DNA of 64,000 nucleotides from Flavobacterium sp. 9 (GCF_002754195.1 NZ_PEEU01000001.1:1302001-1366000); one strand, 5' to 3'; shown: positions 7,284-16,061, counted from the first letter of the stretch. Program-made: numbers and translations. Notes: generated by a model not told the origin, from the letters alone.

Positions 7284-10200
7284 ATGCAAAATACCAAAAT
7301 CAAAACTACTTGTTCCTATTGTGGCGTTGGCTGCGGAATTATCGTGACTAATGATGCTAAAAATGGCGTGATGGTTTCGGGCGACAAAGATCATCCTGTC
7401 AACAAAGGAATGTTGTGCTCAAAAGGAATGAATTTGCATTATGTGGTCAACGATACTTCAGACCGAATTTTATATCCTGAAATGCGCGGCAGTAAATCTT
7501 ATCCGCTGGAACGCGTAAGTTGGGATACGGCTCTTGATCGTGCCGCTGCTGTTTTTACTTCTATTATAAAAAAACATGGTCCTGACAGCGTTGGTTTTTA
7601 TATTTCAGGCCAATGTTTGACCGAAGAATATTATTTGGTCAACAAACTCGTAAAAGGCTTTTTGAAAACCAATAATATAGATACCAATTCCAGACTTTGC
7701 ATGAGCTCGGCCGTTGTTGGTTATAAAAAAACTTTTGGTGAAGATTCTGTTCCAATTGCTTATGATGATATTGAATTGGCCGATACTTTCCTGATTACAG
7801 GCGCAAATCCGGCTTGGTGTCATCCTATCTTATTTCGAAGAATTGAAAAACACAAAGAGAAAAATCCGAAAGTAAAAATCATTGTTGTAGATCCCAGACG
7901 AACAGATACCGCAGCTTTCGCCGATTTGCATTTGCAGATTCTTCCTGGATCTGATATTATTTTGTATCACGCAATCGCCAAACGTATTATCGAAAAAGGA
8001 TACGTAGATCACGATTTTGTAAAGAATAATGCCGAAAATTTCAAACAATATAAAGACCTTGTTTTAAATACTTCTTTCGAAAAAGCTTCTAAACTTTGTG
8101 GTATTTCGGTAAACGATATCAAACTTGCCGCAGATATAATCGGGAAAGCAAAAGGATTTATTTCGCTTTGGGCAATGGGATTAAATCAAAGCGCCGTTGG
8201 CGTTGATAAAAATACGGCTTTATTAAATTTGTCTTTATTAACCGGACAAATTGGAAAACCGGGTTCTGGTCCGTTTTCATTAACTGGACAACCGAACGCA
8301 ATGGGCGGACGAGAAGTTGGCGGAATGGCAACTTTACTAGCAGCACACAAAGACATTGCAAATCCGGAACATCGCAAAGAAGTTGCCGATTTTTGGGGCG
8401 TTAATGAAATCTCAGACAAACCGGGTTTAACGGCAACAGAAATGTTTGAAGCTTTAGAATCAGGAAAAATGAAAGCCGTTTGGATTATTTGTACCAATCC
8501 AATGGTGAGTTTGCCGGATTCTCGCCGAATCGAAAAAGCTTTACAAAATGCCAAATTTGTTGTTGTTCAGGATATTTCACATAATGCGGATACTTCAAAA
8601 TATGCCGATTTATTATTACCGGCAGCAGGTTGGTTAGAAAAAGAAGGAACGATGACAAATTCTGAACGTCGAATTTCTTATTTGCCTAAAGGAATTAATG
8701 CGCCTGGAGAAGCTTTATCGGACATTGAAATTTTAATTCGCTTTGCTAAAAAAATGAATTTCCATGGTTTCAATTTCAATAGTGCCGAGGAAATTTACAA
8801 AGAACATTGTGCGTTAACCAAAAACACAAACATTGATATTTCATTTTTAAATTATCATAGACTAAAAACCGAAGGCACTTTTCAATGGCCTGTTCCGGAT
8901 TATGGACATCCGGGAACTCCTCGCCTTTTTACTGATAAAAAATTTTACACGCCTTCGCAAAAAGCTATTTTCAATTTACCAACAGCAATTGAAAATACAT
9001 CAGAACAACCAAGTCCGCAATTTCCGTTTATACTAACAACAGGAAGAGTTCGCGATCAATGGCATACAATGACCAAAACAGGAAAAGTATCCCGATTGAT
9101 GACGCATACACCAAGTCCGGTTTTAGAAATAAACCCGATTGATGCTTATAAAAATGATATAAAAAACGGTGATATAATTGTTGTTTCCAGCAAAAACGGA
9201 GAAGTTCGGGTAAAAGCAAAAGTGACCGATTCTATCAAAGAGAAAGTAGTTTTTCTACCCATGCATTGGGGAAAACAACTGGAAAATGACTTGAACCGAA
9301 CTAATAATTTAACCAATACAGTTGTTGATCCGGTTTCTAAAGAACCTGATTTTAAATATACTACAGTTGCGATTAGCAAATATATAAAGCCTTTTCAGAA
9401 AATTGCAATTATTGGTGCCGGAGCAGCTTCTTTTAGATTTATTCAGAACTATCGGGAGTTTAATTCGACAGATGAAATCATTGTTTTTTCGAATGAAATA
9501 AATCCGTTTTACAATCGCGTATTGCTTCCGGAGTATATGACAGGCGAATTTACGTGGGAACAATTATTAAAAGTTAAAGATGGCGAAGCTTTAAATAAGC
9601 TGAACATTACCATGAAAGCGGGCGTTGCAATTGATAAAATAAATGCCAAAGAAAAAACAATAATCGATAGTCTTGGCGAAATTCATACTTACGATTCTCT
9701 AATAATGGCAACCGGAAGCCGTCCTTTTATTCCTGAAAATGCACAACTTCATCTTCCGGGACGATTTACGGTAAGACGAAAAGAAGATGCCGATCGTTTA
9801 AAAAAACATCTTGACAGCACCAATTTACCTCCAGAAGAGCAACATGTTGTAATTATTGGCGGAGGATTATTAGGTTTAGAATTAGCGGCAGCTTTAAAAC
9901 ATAAAAAAGTAAAAACAACGATTATTCAAAGAGCTTCGCGTTTGATGGAACGCCAATTGGATTTAATTTCGAGTAAATTATTGGCCGAAGAAGTTCAGCT
10001 TCGTGATATTCAGATTTATTTTGATAATGAAGTAAGTACAGTTTTTGAAACCGATAATCCAAATGAGATAGAAATCGCACTTAAAAGTGGCCGAATCATA
10101 ACCGCAAATGCGATTGTTTATACTATTGGAACAATTCCGAATATTGAAATTGCACGCGAAACCGGACTTGCCTGTGGTCGTGGCGTAAAAGTAAATCAGT

Positions 10201-10799
10201 ATTTACAATCTTCAAATCCTGATATTTACGCTATTGGAGAGATAGCTGAATTTGATAATAAATTATTCGGAATAACTTCTGCTGCTGAAGAACAGGCAAA
10301 TATTCTCGCTAATTTTATGGCGGGCGATATTAGTAGTTTCTACAAAGGTTCGATTTTGATGAATATTCTAAAATTAGAAGATATTAATTTATGTAGTATC
10401 GGAGATCTTACAATTCCCGAAAATGACGATTCCTACGAAGAAATTGTTTTTGCCGATCTTAAGAAACGTTACTATAAAAAATGCATCGTAAAAGATGATT
10501 TGCTTGTTGGAGCGATTTTAATGGGCGATAAAAATGAGTTTGCTGAATTTAAAACGATGATCGAAAGCAAAATCGAATTATCAGACAAAAGGAATTCATT
10601 ATTAAGAGGAAGTTCAAATGCAAAACCTGTTTTAGGAAAATTAGTTTGTTCCTGCAGTCAGGTTGGAGCAGGAAATATCGAAGACGCAATTAAAAGCGGT
10701 GTAAACGATTTTACTGATTTATGTAAAAATACAGGCGCCGGATTAGGTTGCGGAAGCTGTAAAACAGAAGTGAAAGAGATTCTTGCAAAGTGTAAATAG
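7284..10799 (+). CDS. nasA: Assimilatory nitrate reductase fused to NAD(P)H/FAD reductase and BFD-like domain
   Basis: A 1171-residue cytoplasmic fusion. Residues 1-680 are a Mo-bisMGD nitrate reductase of the NasA/NapA type: [4Fe-4S] cysteines C10, C13, C17 and C45, the Mo-ligand Cys near residue 139 in Ser-Arg-Leu-Cys-Met-Ser-Ser, and a molybdopterin-dinucleotide C-terminal domain. From about 705 to 1095 is a pyridine-nucleotide-disulfide-type reductase with an FAD site (Gly-Ala-Gly-Ala-Ala, about 709) and an NAD site (Gly-Gly-Gly-Leu-Leu-Gly, about 856), like the N-terminus of NirB or NasC. The last 50 residues carry a BFD-like [2Fe-2S] motif (Cys-Ser-Cys-Ser ... Cys-Gly-Ser-Cys). In other bacteria the catalytic and electron-donor parts are separate proteins. 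The enzyme should use NAD(P)H directly to reduce nitrate. No Tat signal is present. Confidence 0.92.
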   Translation: MQNTKIKTTCSYCGVGCGIIVTNDAKNGVMVSGDKDHPVNKGMLCSKGMNLHYVVNDTSDRILYPEMRGSKSYPLERVSWDTALDRAAAVFTSIIKKHGPDSVGFYISGQCLTEEYYLVNKLVKGFLKTNNIDTNSRLCMSSAVVGYKKTFGEDSVPIAYDDIELADTFLITGANPAWCHPILFRRIEKHKEKNPKVKIIVVDPRRTDTAAFADLHLQILPGSDIILYHAIAKRIIEKGYVDHDFVKNNAENFKQYKDLVLNTSFEKASKLCGISVNDIKLAADIIGKAKGFISLWAMGLNQSAVGVDKNTALLNLSLLTGQIGKPGSGPFSLTGQPNAMGGREVGGMATLLAAHKDIANPEHRKEVADFWGVNEISDKPGLTATEMFEALESGKMKAVWIICTNPMVSLPDSRRIEKALQNAKFVVVQDISHNADTSKYADLLLPAAGWLEKEGTMTNSERRISYLPKGINAPGEALSDIEILIRFAKKMNFHGFNFNSAEEIYKEHCALTKNTNIDISFLNYHRLKTEGTFQWPVPDYGHPGTPRLFTDKKFYTPSQKAIFNLPTAIENTSEQPSPQFPFILTTGRVRDQWHTMTKTGKVSRLMTHTPSPVLEINPIDAYKNDIKNGDIIVVSSKNGEVRVKAKVTDSIKEKVVFLPMHWGKQLENDLNRTNNLTNTVVDPVSKEPDFKYTTVAISKYIKPFQKIAIIGAGAASFRFIQNYREFNSTDEIIVFSNEINPFYNRVLLPEYMTGEFTWEQLLKVKDGEALNKLNITMKAGVAIDKINAKEKTIIDSLGEIHTYDSLIMATGSRPFIPENAQLHLPGRFTVRRKEDADRLKKHLDSTNLPPEEQHVVIIGGGLLGLELAAALKHKKVKTTIIQRASRLMERQLDLISSKLLAEEVQLRDIQIYFDNEVSTVFETDNPNEIEIALKSGRIITANAIVYTIGTIPNIEIARETGLACGRGVKVNQYLQSSNPDIYAIGEIAEFDNKLFGITSAAEEQANILANFMAGDISSFYKGSILMNILKLEDINLCSIGDLTIPENDDSYEEIVFADLKKRYYKKCIVKDDLLVGAILMGDKNEFAEFKTMIESKIELSDKRNSLLRGSSNAKPVLGKLVCSCSQVGAGNIEDAIKSGVNDFTDLCKNTGAGLGCGSCKTEVKEILAKCK

Positions 10800-10839
10800 T
10801 TTTCAGTGTCAGTTTACTTTGCTTTGAACATAAATTTTT

Positions 10840-11037
10840 ACCGCAAAGTTCGCAAAGTTTTTTTCGCAAAGTTTCGCAAAGCTTTTTTTATTGATACTTA
10901 ATAAATAGCTAAAGTACGCAAAGCTTTGAGCAAAGATTTAAATGTATGCTTTGTGAACTTTTTCGATAGAAAACAATTTTACATACAGCATATAAACCTT
11001 TAAATCTTTGCGAAAAAAACTTTGCAAACTTTGCGGT
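10840..11037. repeat. Long inverted repeat of the GCAAAG family
   Basis: Arms of 32 bases (10840-10871 and 11006-11037) are inverted copies with only about two mismatches and consist of repeated GCAAAGTT words. The 134-bp interior has further GCAAAG/CTTTGC copies. Related arrays are at 20343-20384, 51215-51316 and 58565-58590. No gene lies in the 300-bp gap 10800-11099. A transcript would fold into a long hairpin between the nitrate reductase and the rubredoxin-fusion gene. Confidence 0.75.
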
Positions 11038-11099
11038 TAAATCAACACAATCCAACAACCTCAAACCTGAAACAAAATAAACTTGAAACAAATAAACAC

Positions 11100-12530
11100 A
11101 TGGAATTGACAAGACTAATAGTAAAAGGAGGCGTTATTTCGCCGGGAGAATTACGAGAAGTAGTTAATATCGCTATGGATCAAGGTTTAAATTCAATTTC
11201 CTTTGGTTCAAGACAGGATATTATTTTCCCGAAAGGATTAAAAACTATAGACAAAGAAAAAATTGGAAAACATCATTTTGTGTTTCCAAATGAAAAAAGC
11301 GGCAATAATATTGTTTCTTCTTATGTTTCTACAGACATTTTCAGAAATACGAACTGGTTAACCGGAAACAAGTTTTTGTACGTTTTAGAGCAGTTTAAAG
11401 AACAGCCGAAACTAAAAGTCAATATCAATGATCCAAAGCAGCAACTTGTTCCGTTGTTTACGGGTCATCTCAACTTTATAGCTTCGGAACATGAGGATTA
11501 TTGGTATTTATACATTCGTTTACCAAAATGGGAACGCATGGAAGTTTATCCCGTTTTAATTTATAGTTGGGATATTGCGAAGCTTTATTACGAAATTGAA
11601 AAAATTACAAACGAAGAATCATATGATATCGATGTGCTTTTTAGTTTAGTCAGCGAAACTTTAGATACAAATAACAGAACAATTGACAAACCGCTAAATA
11701 TTCCGTTTTATCCGTTTCCATATTACGAAGGAATGAACAGAATGGGAATTGATCAATATTGGCTTGGTTTGTATTGGAGAAATAATTTGTACGATTTAGA
11801 TTTTCTTAGGGAAATGTGTGATTTGTGTTTCGATTGCAAAATTGGCAAAATATGTATCACGCCCTGGAAATCATTTATTATAAAAGGAATCCCAAAAGAC
11901 CGAAAACTAGAATGGGAAAAGTTTTTAGGAAAAAGAGGAATCAACGTTCGCCATTCTTTATTAGAATTGAATTGGCATTTGCCTGTTGCAATGGAATGGG
12001 CTTTGAATCTTAAAACTTTTCTGGTTCGAACGCTTGACCAATTTGATATTAGTACTTATGGATTAACTTTTGGAATATCCGAATACAATCGTGACGGACA
12101 TTATTTCACTTCAATTGTAGTTGAAAAAAATGAGTTACCAAAAGATCTCGAATCGATAAAAATCAGAGATACTTACAATGTTTTATTTGCGAAGAATTTC
12201 GACCCAAATACGCGAGAATATATTGTACACTCACAAGATATTGATAAACTTGAATTACCGACAATCCTGATTGAATTGAGTCGAAAATATTTCGATGAAC
12301 TCGGAAATTCTATTCCTGATGCTGTAGAAAATTCACAGAAAAAAGAAAAACCTCAACTTGATATTTACCAATGTCAGGAATGTCTAACGCTTTACAATTC
12401 TGAATATGGAGATAAAACTCAGGGAATTTCGAAAGGAACTTTATTTACTGATTTACCTGAAACCTTTTGTTGTTCTTTATGTGAATCTCCAAAGAGTAAT
12501 TTTAAGATTCTTGAAGTTATTGCAAATTAA
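11100..12530 (+). CDS. Nitrite/sulfite-reductase-like protein with C-terminal rubredoxin domain
   Basis: 476 residues from ATG 11100; an upstream start at 11022 would lie in repeat DNA. Residues 1-50 resemble a nitrite/sulfite reductase ferredoxin-like half-domain (Lys-Gly-Gly-Val-Ile-Ser-Pro ... Ser-Arg-Gln-Asp-Ile). A second such half-domain follows Cys-Asp-Leu-Cys-Phe-Asp-Cys at about residues 240-265 (Ile-Thr-Pro-Trp-Lys). The canonical sirohaem/[4Fe-4S] cysteine pattern (C-x5-C and C-x3-C) is absent. Residues about 425-476 are a full rubredoxin: Cys-Gln-Glu-Cys, Gly-Ile-Ser-Lys-Gly-Thr, Leu-Pro, then Cys-x2-Cys. Being next to the nitrate reductase suggests an electron-transfer or nitrite-handling role. 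Whether it is a nitrite reductase is uncertain because the expected haem ligands are missing. Confidence 0.72.
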   Translation: MELTRLIVKGGVISPGELREVVNIAMDQGLNSISFGSRQDIIFPKGLKTIDKEKIGKHHFVFPNEKSGNNIVSSYVSTDIFRNTNWLTGNKFLYVLEQFKEQPKLKVNINDPKQQLVPLFTGHLNFIASEHEDYWYLYIRLPKWERMEVYPVLIYSWDIAKLYYEIEKITNEESYDIDVLFSLVSETLDTNNRTIDKPLNIPFYPFPYYEGMNRMGIDQYWLGLYWRNNLYDLDFLREMCDLCFDCKIGKICITPWKSFIIKGIPKDRKLEWEKFLGKRGINVRHSLLELNWHLPVAMEWALNLKTFLVRTLDQFDISTYGLTFGISEYNRDGHYFTSIVVEKNELPKDLESIKIRDTYNVLFAKNFDPNTREYIVHSQDIDKLELPTILIELSRKYFDELGNSIPDAVENSQKKEKPQLDIYQCQECLTLYNSEYGDKTQGISKGTLFTDLPETFCCSLCESPKSNFKILEVIAN

Positions 12531-12540
12531 TACTTCGCCT

Positions 12541-12574
12541 CTACTCAGCCTGACCTTATAATCACGCTGAGTAG
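12541..12574. terminator. Bidirectional terminator between convergent genes
   Basis: CTACTCAGC (12541-12549) pairs with GCTGAGTAG (12566-12574) around a 16-nt loop. It lies between the rubredoxin-fusion gene (+) and the MarR gene (-). The T-run is poor, so efficiency is uncertain. Confidence 0.55.
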
Positions 12575-12581
12575 AATTGAT

Positions 12582-13040
12582 TTATTTCTGCTCTAATAAT
12601 GCTATTAAATTTTGGTTTAAATCTTTCGTATTTACTCCCGTAACAGAAAAGAATTTTCGATCAAAATCTTCGACTGTTAAAATTGCTTTCTTAATGATCT
12701 CTTTTCCTAAATCAGTAAGTACAACTACTTTTGCTCTTGTATCTGTAGCATGTTCTTGTCTTGTAATGAAGCTTTTTTGCTGCAAAGTTCTCAAAACTGT
12801 CGAAGTCGTCATTGGGTCAATTTTCGTATGTGCCGAAAGAATAACTTGTGTAACTTCCTGTTTATGAAGCGTAAGCCAATGTATGCTTGCCATCAATACA
12901 AACTGCGAATGCGTTATATTGTGTTCTTCTAAAGCTTTTTTGATCTCGCGTTGCCAAAGATTCGTTACTTGCCACAGCAAAAAACCTGAACTTTCTTCCG
13001 ATTTTTCAACACTAAAGGTATTATCTTCTGCTTTACTCAT
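12582..13040 (-). CDS. MarR-family transcriptional regulator
   Basis: A 152-residue cytoplasmic regulator with the MarR winged helix. Helices near residues 35-55 contain His-Ser-Gln-Phe-Val-Leu-Met-Ala-Ser. The recognition region is Thr-Ser-Thr-Val-Leu-Arg-Thr-Leu-Gln-Gln-Lys-Ser-Phe-Ile. The wing carries Asp-Thr-Arg-Ala-Lys-Val-Val-Val-Leu-Thr, the typical family motif. It heads a leftward block but is separated from the EVE-domain gene upstream by only 14 bp, so all three genes (SRPBCC, EVE, MarR) may be one transcript. Ligand and targets are unknown. Confidence 0.88.
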   Translation of the reverse strand: MSKAEDNTFSVEKSEESSGFLLWQVTNLWQREIKKALEEHNITHSQFVLMASIHWLTLHKQEVTQVILSAHTKIDPMTTSTVLRTLQQKSFITRQEHATDTRAKVVVLTDLGKEIIKKAILTVEDFDRKFFSVTGVNTKDLNQNLIALLEQK

Positions 13041-13054
13041 TTTTATTTTTTCTG

Positions 13055-13501
13055 TTACGAATTATCAGTAACGTTTGTTTTAGAAATCATTTTTGAAGTT
13101 ATAAAGTTAAAATCATTTTCGTTGATTTCAAAGAATCCATAACGAAATGGATATCCCCAGGATTTTTTATTGGGTATAAACTCCAGATTTTCAATTAACG
13201 GAAGTATCGAAACTTCATTAGCTTTCATAAATTGAATATTTCGCCTAAAAGGCACAAAATTTTCAGTCATCTGAAAAGCATATACTTCATCACCCACTAC
13301 TTTTCCTAAAGCTGTAAAACATTGGCATTTTTCATTTCCTTCCATTGTTATTTTAGAAGAATAAATTAAAATATAATCTTCCTTTTGCATTCTCTTCAAC
13401 GGCCCTTCTTTTCCATGACAAACTTGAATAAATCCGCCATTTATAGCTCTTTGTGCGTGCTCTTTTGATATGGTTGCTATCCAATATTTCTTCGTTCTCA
13501 T
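13055..13501 (-). CDS. EVE-domain protein
   Basis: A 148-residue protein made of one EVE domain (a PUA-like fold that binds modified bases or RNA). Recognisable family features are Lys-Tyr-Trp-Ile-Ala at the N-terminus, Gly-Phe-Ile-Gln-Val-Cys-His-Gly-Lys, a strand with Asp-Tyr-Ile-Leu-Ile-Tyr-Ser, the Phe-x-Ala-Leu-Gly-Lys-Val strand and Phe-Val-Pro-Phe-Arg-Arg. Its start codon overlaps the stop of the SRPBCC gene by four bases (13498-13501), so translation is probably coupled. No restriction or defence gene is beside it. Confidence 0.8.
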   Translation of the reverse strand: MRTKKYWIATISKEHAQRAINGGFIQVCHGKEGPLKRMQKEDYILIYSSKITMEGNEKCQCFTALGKVVGDEVYAFQMTENFVPFRRNIQFMKANEVSILPLIENLEFIPNKKSWGYPFRYGFFEINENDFNFITSKMISKTNVTDNS

Positions 13502-13917
13502 AATTTAGAAGCTGCTTTAATTTGTTCCTGAACATCAATTGGCAAAGCATCGACAATCTTTTTTGCAACTAATTTCACCCAAAGAAAACCTAATAATCCT
13601 TTTACGGTTATGATATTCGTAATTTTTAATCCATCAGGAGTTTCTTCAAACAAATGTTCATCATACATTTTGGCTAAAGGAAAATTAGTGACATCCAGAA
13701 ATCTTTTATTTTCTACAACTTCCAATAATTCAACTTTTACATTCGGTCCGCCTTTTGGTCGTAGTAAAAAATGATTTCCTTTTTCAAAATTGCCTACTAA
13801 TTTAGCATATTCAATTCCTGTGTCCCAAGTATGCCAATTGTTTACATCTACAAATAAATTCCACATTTGCTCCTTCGTCACCGCTTTTGTTACTACTGAA
13901 TGAGATTTTGACCACAT
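13498..13917 (-). CDS. SRPBCC (START/polyketide-cyclase-like) protein
   Basis: A 139-residue soluble protein with the hallmarks of the SRPBCC superfamily: an initial strand with Ser-Val-Val-Thr-Lys-Ala-Val, then Glu-Gln-Met-Trp-Asn-Leu-Phe-x-Asp-Val-Asn-Asn-Trp-x-Thr-Trp-Asp, then antiparallel strands. The fold makes a hydrophobic cavity for a small ligand. It is the first gene of a leftward trio with the EVE and MarR genes. A lipid or aromatic ligand sensed with MarR is possible but unproven. Confidence 0.8.
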   Translation of the reverse strand: MWSKSHSVVTKAVTKEQMWNLFVDVNNWHTWDTGIEYAKLVGNFEKGNHFLLRPKGGPNVKVELLEVVENKRFLDVTNFPLAKMYDEHLFEETPDGLKITNIITVKGLLGFLWVKLVAKKIVDALPIDVQEQIKAASKL

Positions 13918-14278
13918 TTTGTTTTAAATTAAAATTAATAAGTGCAAATATAATATGTGTACTTATAATAATTACTATATTATCTTGTTTTTTTTATTTC
14001 CTAGTTAAAATACCAGGAAAACAAGCCCAAATTATAAGTTTAGATCATTTTTTTGTCAGTGGAATTGTTAAGAGATTTTCATTTTAAAATTTTACCTAAA
14101 AAACAAAACACTAACAATCAATACTTTAAAGCTTTAAATTAAAGAAAAACTTAACATTGGAATAGGTTTTTATTACTTACATTTACGTAACAACCAGTTA
14201 ACAATTTCTTAATCTTCAATTGTAACTTCATGGAGATTAATTAAATGCAAAATGTTTTATTAATAAAAATTGTAAGAT
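13918..14278. other. Intergenic region without a recognised gene
   Basis: This 361-bp AT-rich gap separates divergent genes and must hold both promoters. A loose 7-2-7-like match (TACTTAC-AT-TTACGTA, about 14174-14189) is weaker than the narK and nitrate reductase sites. I see no convincing short gene, repeat or terminator. Confidence 0.5.
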
Positions 14279-14881
14279 ATGACAAACCCAACAACAGAAA
14301 ACGGTGCTGAACAAACCGATTTAACGCCACCTGTAGAGTCAATTACTCCAACAGAGCAGCCTGTAAAAAAAACTGCGCCGGTGAAAAGGACTCCTGCCGC
14401 AACGGTAAAGAAAACTCCAACGCCTGCAGTAAAAAAGACTCCAACGGCTACAGTAAAAAGTGCTACCACTACTCCAATTAAAAGAACACGAACTGCTCCA
14501 GTAAGAAAAGTTACTCCTGCTGCAGTTGAAAAACCTGAAGAAATAACGACTCCAAAAGTTATTATCGAAGAAAAGAAAGTAGAAGGAGCATCAGAAGACG
14601 CAACGGAAACAAAAGGAGAAAACACAAAAGATAAATCAACAGATAAAAAGAAGAAAAAAGTGAAAGATAAAGAAAAAGACAAAGCGAAAAAGAAATTAGC
14701 AAAGGCAAAAGAAAAAGCTAAAAAAGACAAAAAGAAAGAGAAAGCTAAAAAAGCAAAACAAAAAGCTGCAGCAAAGAAAAAAGACAAAGCAAAAAAAGCG
14801 AAAGACAAAGCTAAAGCGAAAAAAATAGCAAAAAAGAAAGCTAAGTCTCAAAAAAAGTCAAAAGCTAAAAAGAAAAAATAA
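14279..14881 (+). CDS. Lys/Ala-rich histone-H1-like protein
   Basis: A 200-residue, extremely basic, low-complexity protein. The first half is Thr/Pro/Ala-rich with repeated Lys-Lys-Thr-Pro and Val-Lys-Arg-Thr units. The second half is almost only Lys and Ala with scattered Asp, Glu and Gln (repeated Ala-Lys-Lys words), like the C-terminal tail of histone H1 or bacterial H1-like proteins. It is probably an intrinsically disordered nucleoid-binding protein. The start is at the only reasonable ATG. An open frame on the opposite strand over the same bases is a by-product of the A-rich codons. A good terminator follows. Confidence 0.75.
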   Translation: MTNPTTENGAEQTDLTPPVESITPTEQPVKKTAPVKRTPAATVKKTPTPAVKKTPTATVKSATTTPIKRTRTAPVRKVTPAAVEKPEEITTPKVIIEEKKVEGASEDATETKGENTKDKSTDKKKKKVKDKEKDKAKKKLAKAKEKAKKDKKKEKAKKAKQKAAAKKKDKAKKAKDKAKAKKIAKKKAKSQKKSKAKKKK

Positions 14882-14887
14882 TATCAG

Positions 14888-14920
14888 AAAGGTTTAACTT
14901 AATTGTTGAACCTTTTTTTT
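14888..14920 (+). terminator. Intrinsic terminator
   Basis: AAAGGTTTAAC (14888-14898) pairs with GTTGAACCTTT (14905-14915) and is followed by T residues. It lies just after the Lys-rich gene. Confidence 0.85.
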
Positions 14921-14985
14921 ATACAAAAACTTTTTAGATATGGTTTGTCATTGCGAGGAACGAAGCAACCACCAAACGATGCGCT

Positions 14986-15018
14986 ATCTTTGTCAAAGTT
15001 TTAAACTTTGACAAAGAT
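14986..15018. repeat. TTTGTCAAAG dispersed palindrome
   Basis: A 33-bp palindrome of the same family as 582-612 and 47917-47949, with arms ATCTTTGTCAAAGTT. It sits between convergent genes, next to a GTCATTGCGAGGAACGAAGC element (14948-14967) of a type also dispersed in Bacteroidetes genomes. Confidence 0.7.
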
Positions 15019-15053
15019 TCCCGAAGATTCTCAAAACGATAACCTCTTCAAAC

Positions 15054-16061
15054 TTACCCACCAATCGCAATCATACTGCGATTATCAAAATGAAGTTTTG
15101 GATCATCCATTTCAGAAATACTAACCATTCCGGATCTGATTTTTTTCTTGTTTTTTATAGATTCTGAAATCAAATTTGTGATAGATTCACCGTTTCTAAA
15201 AGGTGTTAGTAAATCTGTCTCGGAATGCGAAAAAAGACAATTTTTAATTTTTCCATTTGCCGTCAAGCGGATTCGGTTACAACCATCACAAAACGGATTT
15301 GTAATCGAACTGATAATCCCGAAATCTCCTTGAAAGTCTTTTATTTTATAAGTTCTGGCTGTGAAGTTTTTTTCATCTTCCAATTTTTGAATTTTATCCA
15401 GTGTAAAAGATTCCTCTATTTTTGATAAGACTTCATTTTGCGATACCATTTTACTTCTGTCCCACTCGTTTCCTGCAAAAGGCATAAACTCTATAAAACG
15501 AATTGAAATAGGTAAAAACTGAGTTAATTTAATAAAATCAATTATTTCATTATCATTAAACCCTTTTATTAAAACCACATTTACTTTTACACGAAAATCA
15601 TTATTGAGAAGTAAATGCATATTATCAATTACTTTCTCAAACTGATTTCTTAGCGTTATAGAATTAAACTTGGAAGCAACTAAAGTATCTAAACTTAAGT
15701 TGATTTTTTTAATATTGGATTGCTTCAAAACATCAATATGACGATCAATCAAAATACCATTTGTAGTAATTGAAAGCGAAGTATTTAAAGTCGATAATTT
15801 AGATACAATCTCAGGGAAATCCTTTCTTAACAAAGGTTCTCCGCCTGTTAATCTTATTTTATCTACACCATTTTCTACGAAAATTTGGGCCAAATCAAAA
15901 ATCTCGTCAGCTGTCATTAAACTGGCTTTTGGAGACAATGCGATTCCGTCAGCAGGCATGCAATATGTACAACGCAAATTGCATTTTTCTAACAACGAAA
16001 TACGCAAATAATTGTGTTTTCGTCCAAAATCATCCGTTAAAATGGTTTTAGATGGCATCAT
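15054..16061 (-). CDS. moaA: GTP 3',8-cyclase, molybdopterin biosynthesis
   Basis: A 335-residue radical-SAM enzyme that converts GTP to the cyclic precursor of molybdopterin with MoaC. The N-terminal SAM cluster motif is Cys-Asn-Leu-Arg-Cys-Thr-Tyr-Cys (about residues 27-34), followed by Thr-Gly-Gly-Glu-Pro-Leu-Leu-Arg. The C-terminal [4Fe-4S] cluster has Phe-Cys-Asp-Gly-Cys-Asn-Arg-Ile-Arg with a third Cys 14 residues on. The protein ends Ile-Gly-Gly, the family's typical Gly-Gly tail. Two Met codons stand at the start. It is the last gene of the leftward moa set, overlapping moaC-mog by 14 bases. Confidence 0.95.
   Translation of the reverse strand: MMPSKTILTDDFGRKHNYLRISLLEKCNLRCTYCMPADGIALSPKASLMTADEIFDLAQIFVENGVDKIRLTGGEPLLRKDFPEIVSKLSTLNTSLSITTNGILIDRHIDVLKQSNIKKINLSLDTLVASKFNSITLRNQFEKVIDNMHLLLNNDFRVKVNVVLIKGFNDNEIIDFIKLTQFLPISIRFIEFMPFAGNEWDRSKMVSQNEVLSKIEESFTLDKIQKLEDEKNFTARTYKIKDFQGDFGIISSITNPFCDGCNRIRLTANGKIKNCLFSHSETDLLTPFRNGESITNLISESIKNKKKIRSGMVSISEMDDPKLHFDNRSMIAIGG

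Noticed and set aside
11022..11099. Upstream extension of the rubredoxin-fusion gene
   Set aside because: These codons lie in the GCAAAG inverted repeat and in a CTGAAACAAA-type dispersed repeat. The ATG at 11100 opens directly into the domain.
14174..14189. TACTTAC-AT-TTACGTA as a fourth 7-2-7 site
   Set aside because: It has three or more mismatches to the other sites and stands before a gene with no nitrate link. No -7 box lies at the right distance.
14260..14808. Open frame antisense to the Lys-rich gene, coding Phe/Ala/Val-rich protein
   Set aside because: It is the mirror image of Lys (AAA/AAG) and Thr codons on the other strand and has no family features. The + strand gene has a proper start and terminator.
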